A DNA stretch of 64,000 nucleotides. Origin: Panopea generosa. Its lineage: Eukaryota; Mollusca; Bivalvia; Adapedonta; Hiatellidae. The notes under the pieces were generated by a model. That model did no database searches. It was not told the DNA's origin and was given only the letters and a program-made list of their open reading frames with translations. The stretch spans positions 3,025,501-3,089,500 of the forward strand of contig CM055896.1 in the NCBI GenBank assembly GCA_029582155.1, in the 5' to 3' direction. The translations under genes and the position numbers were made by a program. This document shows, in pieces, positions 1 through 9,880 of the stretch. How positions within the stretch are numbered: the first letter of the stretch is position 1; the number at the start of each line of letters is the position of its first letter.

Positions 1-175
1 GTGGTTGGTCAGCTTGGGGATCTTGTAGTGTGTCTTGTGGTGTTGGATTACAGCGCAGAGACCGAAGTTGTAGCCGGCCGTACCCTGGCCCAGACGGAAA
101 TCCCTGTTTTGGGGACGCAAGAGATGACCGCGTGTGTCTCCCTGGAGCTTGCACAGGTAATCATAGATAGTTTGG
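1..175 (-). CDS. probable internal coding exon, unrecognised gene
   Basis: This 175-base block is much richer in GC than its surroundings. On the minus strand it has one open frame throughout, with mostly C or G at third codon positions. It reads as a soluble protein segment containing YDYLCKLQGDTRGHLL, RPQNRDFRLGQGTAGYNFG and HHKTHYKIPKLTNH. The minus-strand acceptor would be the AG at 177-176, but its pyrimidine tract is weak. The plus strand is also open and ends in a fair donor (CAG before GTAATC at 157), so the strand is not certain. I prefer minus because of codon bias and composition. The exon runs off the left edge. I do not recognise the family. Confidence 0.38.
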
Positions 176-390
176 CTTCATATTCGTATAAGAGCTTTCA
201 CCGACCATTAAAAATAACAACATCTCAATTCCAAATTAACTGCACACACATTATGTTTCAGACTGATGTAAATTCTGTTTTTCAGTACAAACGTGCGTAG
301 ATCTAGTATATTTAGTCAGAAAAGGTGTTAATTCATAGAATATAGTGTACCGTATTTCCCGAATAAACACCCCTGAGGCGTTGTGTAAGG

Positions 391-396
391 TGTGTG

Positions 397-430
<34 letters not shown>

Positions 431-444
431 AGGGGGGGGGGGGG
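391..444. repeat. (GT)n followed by poly-G
   Basis: An interrupted GT dinucleotide run is followed directly by a run of G interrupted once by A. The same GT-then-G arrangement recurs at 4874-4913. Confidence 0.9.
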
Positions 445-780
445 TATTTGTAATTGAAGATTTTGCAAACAATATTTTGTTCATTAATTATTTCACAAAC
501 AAAAATACATTACAATTAGGCTTCATTTGACTAAAAACGCTTTTTTCTCTATTTATTTGTTGGACCCAAATTGGCGGGGGCATTTATAATGGGATGGCGT
601 TCATATGGAGAAAACGGTAATTTAAAAATAATGTAAAATAATGTGGGTTTATTGTTTAAGGTAGTTGCACGTTGAGATAACTTTCGGTAATGCACACTCA
701 ACCACTCATACTTTCATAGACTTTATAAGTTTATAAATTAGCTACCATGGCTATAATGTTTTAAAGCGTGTTGTAGCATA

Positions 781-1252
781 TTAGGGGGATTATATCAGGG
801 GGAAAAACGATGTAAATGTCTTAAAAATTAAATTATCTTTAAGATAGATTAAAAGCATCTCATTATCATTAATAAATAAAATCCGAATGGTTTGGTATGT
901 CAAATCCACCAAAATGACTTTGACAAAATCGATATTTAAATCGGAGTGGTAAACTTGAAATGAAATTCCCATTCTAAATATAGACAACATTTAAATACTG
1001 TTTGATGACCTTCGCATCGTCATTCATGATCTTTCTAAGATGAAACAATTTTTGCTATGTAAAACCCTGTATAACGATCAAAGAAATCGAAATGAAAACA
1101 CGTGACTCATTTTTATACGGCATAAAATATGTTACACTCTCAAGCGGGAAATTTATTTTAGTCTTACATAGGCGCTTATGCATGCAAAATCCGGAATAAA
1201 ATGTTTTAACCTATTTCAAATGTTTACAAAATCCTGATATATTCCCTTTAAA
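781..1252 (+). mobile_element. non-autonomous DNA element, family N500, copy 1
   Basis: This stretch of about 470 bp aligns along its length with 31363-31882 and, reversed, with 55724-56475. Shared blocks include CGGAGTGGTAAACTTGAAA and TCTTTCTAAGATGAAACAA. The ends are inverted: the left end carries a GGGATTATATCAGG-like motif and the right end CCTGATATATTCCCTTTAAA, giving short terminal inverted repeats of about 20 bp. There is no coding capacity. It lies upstream of the TSP1 exon, probably within an intron. Confidence 0.7.
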
Positions 1253-1303
1253 CAATACTAGTTCTGTTATGACTTGATATATGTCGTTGTTAATAAATTG
1301 TAG

Positions 1304-1471
1304 ATGGGGCTTGGTCAGTATGGACAACCTGGTCAGTTTGTTCAACGTCCTGTAACGGTGGATTGGTATCGAGGTCAAGATTCTGCAATAACCCTAGCCC
1401 TTCTATTTTAGGGAAACAATGTGTTGGGGAAGATGAAGAATATCACACGTGCAATACGCATGCTTGCCCAG
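1304..1471 (+). CDS. exon encoding a TSP1 repeat
   Basis: The exon lies between an acceptor ending at 1303 (TTGTAG) and a donor at 1472 (GTAATG). It translates to a complete TSP1 module: WSVWTTWSVCSTSCNGG, then SRSRFC, a cysteine in GKQCVGE, and a closing TCNTHACP. The six cysteines and the WxxWxxW tryptophan ladder are all present. The exon is 168 bases long and phase 1-1, so it is symmetric and can be duplicated or skipped without a frameshift. Confidence 0.92.
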
Positions 1472-2337
1472 GTAATGCTTAAGTTTGACGGATAAGCTAG
1501 AATATTTATATTCTCTTTGTCACAATCAAAATTAGATATTTAACGAGACTTTGAAGTATCTCGACTGGAACGGTACTTATGAAATTATGCAAGTTAAATG
1601 AGTCGTTACTAATGGATTTAATATGAGAACTTGGATTTGATGCGGCCCTAGTATTTTAGAAAAACAGGTCAACAAAAATAATGATGTTCTAATAAAATTT
1701 AAAATGTGTCATATTTTTAATCAAATAAAAGAATTCAATAAACACACAAGATTATATAAATGGAAATACAATATAACTTGGAATTCGGGGTATCACATTT
1801 TTATTTGATGTTTCAAATATACAGGCTCCACGACAATCCACCAGGTTGTTATATATATATATATATATTACACGCAACGTTTTTACACCTGTCTGACAGT
1901 CGAGATTATCAAGTGTTTTCTTTCTTTCAGCACCAGTTGTCTTCTTCTCTGTGAATACACCACGGAGTACCCTCAGTAATGGAAGGACCGATAATGGTGT
2001 TCCTATTTATAAAGTGATTACAACGAATGTGGGCACGGGATACAACGTAACGTCAGGGGAGTTCACATGTAGTGTTCCGGGCGTCTATAGTTTTGATATT
2101 TCAATATTGCATACAAGTGCTGGTCATTCATATTGTTACATAAGACAAAACGGACAAAATACTGTTGAAACTTATACATACGAACCGCCGTCTACAGGCG
2201 GTTATTCTTCTTCTTCTGCGTCTGTATATCTGACATTAGTTGTTGGAGACGTTGTTGATGTGTATTGTAATGGATTTCATTATTTAACTATGGGACCATA
2301 CACACACTTCAATGGTGCTCTAGAAGCATCAACCTGA
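1304..2337 (+). CDS. TSP1-C1q domain protein, 3' part of gene (two exons)
   Basis: Two exons join in phase to encode a thrombospondin type 1 repeat followed directly by a terminal C1q domain. This is the C-terminal end of a probably secreted protein. C1q domains form trimeric jelly-roll heads that bind diverse ligands, and C1q-domain proteins are greatly expanded in bivalves, where many are immune lectin-like proteins. The TSP1 repeat (exon 1304-1471) and the C1q head (exon 1931-2337) are separated by a phase-1 intron, the usual phase for shuffled extracellular modules. The signal peptide and any upstream modules are not visible. They must lie left of 1304, probably beyond the window, since nothing convincing is seen between 176 and 1303. 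The specific ligand cannot be inferred. Confidence 0.9.
1931..2337 (+). CDS. terminal exon encoding a C1q domain
   Basis: The acceptor is the pyrimidine-rich TTTCTTTCAG ending at 1930; the first two bases complete the codon begun by the TSP1 exon, giving Ala-Pro-Val-Val-Phe-Phe. The exon encodes about 134 residues of C1q fold. Recognisable marks are the opening VVFFSVN, the core block GEFTCSVPGVYSFDIS (the conserved F...PGxYxF signature), a middle strand VYLTLVVGDVVDVYC and the closing HFNGALE. The stop is TGA at 2335-2337. Cysteines near FTC, YCYI and VYC are not part of the minimal family signature and may form a disulfide. Confidence 0.93.
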
Positions 2338-3478
2338 GAGTATAGATCATGTATCACTCCTATCATTTCATACACACAGTTTAATTTTATGTTCCATGTT
2401 AGCTCATCAGAATCGAACGCTCAATGTGGTTTTTTTTTTGTGATCTCTAATGACCTTAATTCATCTAAATTGTGAGTGTGAAGAATCGGACATGAAACAT
2501 TGATTTTGGAATCAAAATAACGCAGATTGAACTAGAACATTACTATATTTACTTAAAAAAATGAGTAAGTTTAACTTATTGAAAAACAGTTTCATCGTTT
2601 TAAAGCTACAAACCAAATATTAATTGAATACACAGACCCGTTTCAGAAGATGTTCATCGGAAACTAATGTGACAGACGGACGGGCACACGGACGAACTGA
2701 GGAAACATTTAATGTCTCACTTCGCCATTATTCGAATAGCGATGTCATAAAAAATTTATTTTGAGACATTATATAAAACAGAAAAGCATTAAGAATTTTA
2801 GTGTCTGCTGAAATACCATTTAAAATATGTTTTGAACTAAATTCTATGTATTAACTAAGAAATAAATCTGGATGTGTTAAGATTAGATACCAGGGTCATT
2901 TTTGTTCAGACTAAATCGAGGTTTGATATTCAGAGTTCCACGTGTTTATTTTCATAAAAGTTAGTTCGATATTCATATCACGTGTTTCGATATTCGACAT
3001 GAAATTAACCCCAACTTTAACCTTCTCAGCCTCCGATATCGAAGAGTTACACAGCTGAATATCGAAAGACAAAAAAATAATATTTAACTTATTTCTAACT
3101 GCATTTCAGCTTAGCCTTCTCAACATCCGGGACTGAAAAGTTACATACTTGAATATTAAAAGACAAAAAACTAATATTTTAACTTAATTCTAATTGCATT
3201 TTAAAACAATTATTATGTTCCCAGTGAGTACAAAGGCGAACACTATGATAGGGCAAATATGAACCTAATTATCCACTGGTATATTCTTTTCAAGACCCTT
3301 TATAAAGCCATAAAACCAAAACAGTACATTAAGTCTATTAATCTGTTGCATAACATAAAACAGTAATAAATTTGTTTAGGAGGAAATTCTTTAGAACTCT
3401 TTTGTCATTTCAAAATTAATATATAAGTCTATGTAGTTATATCTGGTAAAAGGATCACTGGAAGCTAATCACTAAAGA

Positions 3479-3479
<1 letters not shown>
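2338..3479. other. 3' flank of the TSP1-C1q gene, no gene seen
   Basis: AT-rich sequence, presumably 3' UTR and then intergenic DNA. A possible AATAAA lies near 2861, but the true polyadenylation site is not clear. I see no further coding exon or obvious repeat. Confidence 0.4.
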
Positions 3480-3517
<38 letters not shown>

Positions 3518-3830
3518 ATTATGCGTCATTTTTTATGCCATCGAGGGCTAACAGAAGCTCAGCTAACATAAACACTGTTTCCAGGGATCCTGGAAGGTTA
3601 ACCAGTTCTCGAGCACTCCCCATCTCCGCAAGTAACTGATAACTTTCCCACTTGAATCAGCGGTGCGAGACGAATGATACTGAGACGCAATGCCATATAC
3701 CAATCATCACGGAGACTGTGGCCGGGCCGGGATTCGAACTCACGACCAAGAAAATGAAACTCGGTTTTATCGAGTATGTTATTGAGGGGTAATGGTGTAA
3801 CACCCCTCACGCCCCCTATCACCACTTAAG
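3480..3830 (-). mobile_element. tRNA-derived SINE, family A, copy 1 (minus)
   Basis: The element starts (its 3' end) with a (GATT)n tail at 3480-3517. It continues through the family A body with the core CCGCAAGTAACTGATAACTT and reaches a B-box-like GGGATTCGAACTCACGACC (reverse of GGTTCRA...). The same body and tail are seen complete on the plus strand at 42034 and 50200. Confidence 0.75.
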
Positions 3831-3959
3831 TAGTATTTTTGTTATCGATCATCACTGAATGGTCTTCATGGTTTCAAGTAATCAGAAATAATTAATACGT
3901 GCAGGGACGCTTTCTTCGGTCGCCATACAGCTCAAAGACCGTTGTTAGTTTATATTAAT

Positions 3960-4115
3960 TTATTTAACTCGACTGCGGTGAAAGCTGAATGCTGATATAA
4001 ACCACTCTCGAGTCCGCTTCAAGGGCAGAACCAGTACTGACTGTTATATTTCGAGGCATCAAGTGGAGCTAGGGATCGAACACGCAACCGCTGGCGTGAG
4101 CGGCAACACCATATC
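3960..4115 (-). mobile_element. SINE fragment, family C (minus)
   Basis: It contains GGCAGAACCAGTACTGAC and AGGGATCGAACACGCAACCG, matching the body and B-box of the family C SINEs at 6050 and 39416. The ends are not well defined. Confidence 0.5.
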
Positions 4116-4136
4116 CAATACAATACCGCCCAACCG

Positions 4137-4357
4137 AATATCCATGGCATTATCTCAATATCTCAATCCATGGCATTATCTCAATCCATGTTATTATTTT
4201 AATATCTCAACCCATAGCATTATCTCAATATCTCAACCCATAGCATTATTTCAACATCTCAATCCATGGCATTATCTCAATATCTCATTCCATGGCATTA
4301 TCTCAATATCCCAAATCCATGGCATTATCTCAATATCCCAATCCATGGCATTATGTA
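4137..4357. repeat. minisatellite, unit about 26-28 bp
   Basis: About eight imperfect copies of a unit built from CCATGGCATTATCTCAATAT plus a short TCTCAAT stretch. Copies differ by point changes (ATGGC or ATAGC) and by loss of one TCTCAATAT block. Confidence 0.88.
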
Positions 4358-4670
4358 AATCTTAGAGTCTGACTACATTGTATTTCTAAAATCTAAAAGA
4401 TTGCCATCTTTAAAAATTGCTCTATGTAAGTTTATGTAGATTGAATAACAAGAACACCAATGCAATTTCTATTAATTTTAATCTAATAAAATTTGCAAAT
4501 GATAATTGTTTGGAGATTACATAAAGGTTCCATGTATTTTAATTATATAATTGATAAATTTCTGTAACAAATATTGTATTATCATAATGAACATATTTCT
4601 GTATCAATAAATGGAATTATAGCATAAGCAATTTTTTTATTATTTCTCTCTGACTTATTATTAATGTGTT

Positions 4671-4797
4671 TGATTGATAGATTGATTTATTGAATATTTA
4701 GCGTCATTTTTATGCAATCGAGGGCTAACAGACGATCAGTTAACGTTACCATCCCATCTCCGCAAGTAACTGATAGCTTTCTCACTTGAATAAGCGG
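4671..4797 (-). mobile_element. SINE fragment, family A (minus), internally deleted
   Basis: A degenerate GATT tail is followed by the family A 3' region (TTTAGCGTCATTTTTATGC, GAGGGCTAACAG). It then jumps to CCATCTCCGCAAGTAACTGA, so the segment between is deleted relative to the copy at 3480. Confidence 0.65.
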
Positions 4798-4873
4798 TGA
4801 GAGCACTCTCTCGGGCAGTCTGGGCCGAGGGATGCCACACACTCTCTCGACAGAAGGGAGGTGGTCTGGCCAG

Positions 4874-4880
4874 AGTGTGT

Positions 4881-4911
<31 letters not shown>

Positions 4912-4913
4912 GG
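4874..4913. repeat. (GT)n followed by poly-G
   Basis: A GT dinucleotide run passes directly into about 20 G residues. Confidence 0.9.
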
Positions 4914-4984
4914 TTCATTTTTGCTACTTTAACATATTTCGGATGTCTTTGCAGGTCGATTCCCACCCCACCCCCACCCTTTAA

Positions 4985-5310
4985 CTAAAATATCTCGGAC
5001 CAGTTCTTGAACTAGCTATATCGCATAAATAGTGTCGGAGTTATGGCCCTTGAAACAAATTTTAAAAATGCTCTATTTGACCTAGTGTGCACTTTAGCAC
5101 CTGCATGTTTAATTTGATCCTCACTAAACGTACACACTAGTTATATAACACAATATCTCGGGCAAGTTCTTCCTCTAACCGAAAGTATTGCCCTTGAATG
5201 GTCACACACTGCACTTCTTGACCTTGTGTGCACTTTTGCACCCGCATTGTTCATATAATCTTCACCAAACTTATACAGTAAGCATATAACCACAATATAG
5301 TGGACAAGAA
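4985..5310 (-). repeat. dispersed tandem-monomer repeat, family E
   Basis: Two diverged monomers carry AATATCTCGG(A/G)C(C/A)AGTTCTT, TGGCCCTTGAA and a 'cactttagcacctgcat' block. The reversed motifs TTCAAGAACTTGTCCAAGAT and CAAGGGCCATAACTCTGACA occur at 43225-43555. Confidence 0.55.
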
Positions 5311-5324
5311 TTTGAAATGGTCAA

Positions 5325-5642
5325 ATTAAGTAACTATGTTGTATGGTGTTTAGCGTCGCTTTCAACAATTTTTCAGTCATGTCGCGACGGTGTCCTGAGC
5401 GCTGTCACACTGGAGTATCATGCCGCAGACGCATGGTATGATACCCCACCCAGTCACATTATACTGACACCGGGCCGACCAGACCTAGAACTCTCCTCTA
5501 AATGCTGAGCGTCAAGCGAGGAAGCTTCTAGTACCATTTTTAAAGTCTTTGGTATGACCCGGCCGGGGATCGAACCCACGACCTTCCGCATGCGAGGCGG
5601 GCGCTCTAACACTAGATCACGCCGCGGTCCATTAAGTAACTA
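5325..5642 (-). mobile_element. tRNA-derived SINE, family B, copy 1, with target-site duplication
   Basis: On the minus strand the head is a clear tRNA-like promoter region: an A-box-like TGATCTAGTGTTAGAGCG and a B box GGTTCGATCCC. The body follows and ends in the 3' end ACACCATACAAC. A perfect 12-bp target duplication, ATTAAGTAACTA, flanks it at 5325-5336 and 5631-5642. Compared with the copy at 62758 it lacks about 22 bp around CTTGAGACAGTATTCTA. Confidence 0.88.
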
Positions 5643-5689
5643 ATGTCGGAGTTATTCCTACCATGTGGTCTAAAATACAATCCGACCGT

Positions 5690-5800
5690 TATAATAAAAA
5701 ATGTCATTTTTAACACCAGTGATGTCTTATTGCAGTATATGCTACGTTTGCCTTTTCTCTACTCATCTGCAGCAAGAAATCACAGTTCCTGCAAACCCTT
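5690..5800 (+). repeat. short dispersed repeat, copy 1 of an inverted pair
   Basis: The segment with TAACACCAGTGATGTCTTAT, GCAGTATATGC and TCTGCAGCAAGAAAT recurs in reverse complement at 30660-30775. The type is unknown. Confidence 0.6.
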
Positions 5801-6049
5801 TAATCGTAAATGTAAGTGGTTTCAGTAGCAGATATTATAAATGATTTCAACGTCAGTTGGTAGTGGTTTCACCATCAGATATTGTATACGGATTCAGCAT
5901 TAATTTTAGTGTAGTTTCATTCACCCAGATGGTATTTGCATGTATGAGCCAGCTAATCATATGGAACGGACGGACAGAAAGGCCGCTAAATACCATCAAC
6001 TTCTCGGCACAGGGTAAGTGAAAATAAAACACAACTCGCCTTTAGTTTT

Positions 6050-6278
6050 CAATTTCAATTTGTTTAGTTTAAATTTATGTATTTTACATCGATTGTGAAA
6101 CAAGTTCTTGCAACATAGATAAATCACGCTCGAAGTCTTTCTGGGTAGAACCAGTACTAAGTATATTCGGAACACGTGGGTTGCTCAATGACACCATATA
6201 TATCTGTGGCGGAGGATCGAACCCACGACCCTCCGATCATGGGTTCGGTGCTTTACCACTGTATCACGCGTCTCACAG
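6050..6278 (-). mobile_element. tRNA-derived SINE, family C, copy (minus)
   Basis: Read on the minus strand it has a head with ATACAGTGGTAAAGCACCGA, a B box in GTGGGTTCGATCCTCCGCC, the body AGTACTGGTTCTACCCAGAA, and the 3' region TCACAATCGATGTAAAA. It matches the plus-strand copy at 39416-39629. Confidence 0.78.
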
Positions 6279-8042
6279 TTTGCTCAATATGTGTGATTGT
6301 TTATATACGGATTTAATATCATATACCCTAGATCGTCAACAAAATAGACACGTACAATTAATAATTTGTTGCTGAAAGACAAATTTTACCGTCATGCAAA
6401 CAGTTGCTCGAAATGACAACATTATTGAAATGTAGGTTTCACCGAATTAATATACGTAGGTACAAGTTTGATAACCTTCGATGCATACAGCACGCACACA
6501 CAAAAAACAGACGGGTGTCGAATAATTGAACTATGCCATCGAACCTTTGTTTATTTCACAACATACGGGTAAAAGAATAATTACAAATATGAAATGATGT
6601 TAACTATAAAACATGATGATAGTACCATGATACAGGTCGAGTATAATACAATAATCTTTTGCAATTGGAATATCATTTTGTATTTGTAGCCGGGTTTTAT
6701 ACCTACCCCTGCTTATGTTGTCGTGATCAAGCTTTGCAGTGTTGACCGCCGCCAAAATGAGCATACGCGACAGGAACTACTTTTTATTCATCGCATTTCG
6801 TTATTTCATGTATTTAATATATGCAAGCAGAAACAAAACCAAAAATAAAAATATATTTCGGACATTGTATTCTGTCATTTTTTTAAAAAATGTTGAATAA
6901 AATAAACCAAACGCTATATTGATATCAATCAAATTAGGCGTATGAATATGTATAAAAGACCGGCTCTCAGTATTTTAAGTACTTTGTTTTTTTTCTTTTG
7001 TGAAGTCTAATCATGAGTGAAATATAAGAACGTCCCATTGGTATTAAGATAAGATAAGGTCATTTCCGGTTTTATTGAAACCGAGGCTCTGCCGAGGTGC
7101 CTATCAACACAGCGGTACCGAGGGTAGTAATCTCATCATCTCAATAGTATACCCCTGATTGGTTATTTATATTCCATGCCACTAAGATCTGTACATGCGG
7201 TATTACACATACGTTGATATTTTACGAGACTGTCAATTTCATATCAAACGTAGGGTGAGATAAAAGTATTTAACACGGGTAAAATGGCAGATATCCATAT
7301 CCGGTATGCGTGAAGGATGGGTTGTGCACTGACTTCACCTCTGCGCATGCCCGATTTACAAACAGAACATATAATGTCAGTTTGTCAAACAGACATGATC
7401 AGTGGTGGGGGTAAGAGTTGTAAATTAAGAAGGAAACTACCCAGGGTCATTATTGGTTCACACTAATTTCAGTTTTTTTGGCTGATTATGAAAAAAATCT
7501 TACAGCTCATATGAATTGGACTAGAGTACGTTTCCCGGACAGAACCGTTCTAGAATGTTGTTTTTGACTTTGAGAGGTCATCGGCTCGAGGCTGGGACCC
7601 AACCCGCGACCTCTGGCATAATTGGTTAGCATTATATCATCTATCACCTCGCTTGATTGTTCATTGTTGATGTACAAAGATAATGCAATAACCTAATATA
7701 CAATAAATGGATATGCAGAATGAAACATGTACAACTTGACTGGCAAGGAATTGGCTATGTGGCTATTATCAACTATCCCCCTAAGTGGGTTTTTTTTCTC
7801 TAGATTTTGGTGACAGTAGTTGTAAGCATGTGTATGTCATTTACTGTATTTTTGTACAATGATAATTATGATACGATATTGGAAAACCACCATAATGAAA
7901 AAGTTGATTTGTCAAAGAAATAAAGCAATTTTTTTTCTCCCACCGGCCCAGTTTTTAAAACTGGTATCGGGAGAGACTGTAAGTAAACGTTAATTCAATG
8001 TTTACCCTACTGCCAATTCAGTTTTAAATATATTTAGCGCCC
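6279..8042. other. intergenic region downstream of the orphan gene
   Basis: AT-rich sequence with no coding exon that I can support. A degraded SINE fragment is present at 7497-7655 (listed separately). The 3' UTR of the minus-strand orphan gene should extend into 7.6-8.04 kb, but I cannot place a polyadenylation signal with confidence. Confidence 0.4.
7497..7655 (-). mobile_element. SINE fragment, family C-like (minus)
   Basis: It contains GGACAGAACCGTTCTAGAA and GGGACCCAACCCGCGACCTC, the degraded equivalents of the family C body and B box. A related copy lies at 58085-58265. Confidence 0.5.
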
Positions 8043-9880
8043 TCATGGGCGTTTAGATGTTGTCTTGCCTTTTGGTAAGGAAGCTGTTCCTAAATATTTT
8101 CCTTTCGAGTTATCCCTCATTAATCCACGTTTAGCTTTCTTTCCTAACCTTTCTCCAATATTAAGTTTTAGCGGCGGAACTATGGCCTTTGTACCTTTTG
8201 GCTGAGCCTCGTTCTCGTCATTTTGCCAATCAGTAAGTTCTAAATCAGTTTCCTCTATATCGTCCAGGTCTGTCGATTTGGTTTCAACAGTTTCTTTTTC
8301 AACAAGCGGGCTGCTGTTTATAACTTTTACATTGGCTACACTTGATTCTTTCCGTTGAAAAGCGGACTGGTGTTGAAGATCCTTTTCGTTATCTGTCTTT
8401 GACTTTGAAAAAAGACTTCGTTTGTTTTCAATATTCTTTTTGTCGTTTGTATTACCTAACGCATTGCCTTCTTTTCCAGTGGGACTTCTAGCCGAATCGG
8501 AATCCTTTGCTTTTTTCGACTGGTATATAATCTCAACATCTTCTCCGTCCGTACTTGAATCGTCAGATGTAAACGGTAATATTTCATTCTCCGTATTTGC
8601 CATTTGTGGTGATTTCGATTCGCCTGATATTCCTGTTCTAGATGCTCCTCTCCTCGAAAGGGCATCGTGTACAGAATATTTAATATTTTCAGTGTCCTGA
8701 GCCAAAAGATAGTCTTGCTTTTCTGCTTCAAATGTTTTCGAAGCTAAAATATTCGTTGGAACTTGAGTTCTTTTCATTATTGATTTAGGTTTATCATTTG
8801 CACTTAAACCGTTATTCTCATTTTTGTCTCCACTCAATTCGTTCTTTTTCTTTTCTTGCTTCAACTTAAGTTTCGCCTCTTGGTATCGACTATCTTGAGC
8901 CGACGGTAACACATCATGCGACGCATCCGTAGTTTTTGTGAGATCAATTAAAGCTTTTGTTATTTGCTTCTTCTTTTTCGATTTATCTTTATTCTTTTCT
9001 GATTTCTTTTCTTTCATAGACCGTTCCGCAGCAGCAACTTCCGCTGTGTCTTTTGCTTTAAACGGGTCTTTCTTTATCGCAGGTAGAGCATTGTCAATTT
9101 TCATCATTTCATCAATCAGATTTTCTTTACTTTCTGTTTTAGTTTTATCAGAATTCAATAGGTCATCTTGTTCTGATTCGGAATCGGATGTATCGGTGTC
9201 CAATGCTTTAAAGTTACTTACACCATTTTCGATGTTTTCATAAGTATTGCTTTCCTGTAAAGTAAACTCCACACTCATTCCTCTGATACTGGTTGTGTTT
9301 TTATTTTCATTTCTTGGACTAAATAATGAACCACAACCGTTTACGGTATACAACTTTTTCTTTTCAGTTTCTTCGCTTTCCTCGTCATTATCGCATAACA
9401 CGCTGGTGACTTCCGGTATTCTTGGCGTTATTTCAGCGTCAATATCATGTTGTGAACTCTGAAATGCTTTGTTTGTAAAGCTTTCATTTCTAGAAAAAAT
9501 GGTTCTAGAACTAGCAACTCCAGTTGTTGAATCCAACAGTTCGTTATTGTCAGTTTCTTCGGCGTCAAAGCGGATACTTTTTCTAGCAGTAGTACTACTG
9601 TCTGACAAATCTCCATCTTTCGTTGAAAATTTGGATTTGTTTTTATTTTTGATTTTTTGTTCTTTTGTCAGCACTTTGCCTTTTCGCTTCATTACTAGTT
9701 CACTAAACGAAGTTGTATTGTGTTCCACGATTTTATCAATACATTCGTCATCGGCGTCGTCTGACGTATTTTTGTTATACTTTTTCACACAGACAAATTT
9801 TAAACTTCCAAGCTCTTGTAGCGTTTTTACATCCGTCTGTGCTACACTTCGTGTTCGAAATATCGGCCCGGTTTCCGTTG
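8043..9880 (-). CDS. orphan gene exon 6 (terminal, 1.8 kb)
   Basis: This long terminal exon of 1838 bases follows the acceptor TTTACAAATTTCAG. The same frame stays open about 170 bases upstream of the acceptor, but that part is low-complexity intron and is excluded. It encodes about 611 mostly disordered residues: TETGPIFRTRSVAQTDVKTL at the start, basic clusters (KKKKQITK, KLKLKQEKKK), acidic clusters (DTDTSDSESEQDD, DDIEETDLELTD) and a basic C-terminus. The stop is TGA at 8045-8043. Confidence 0.82.
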
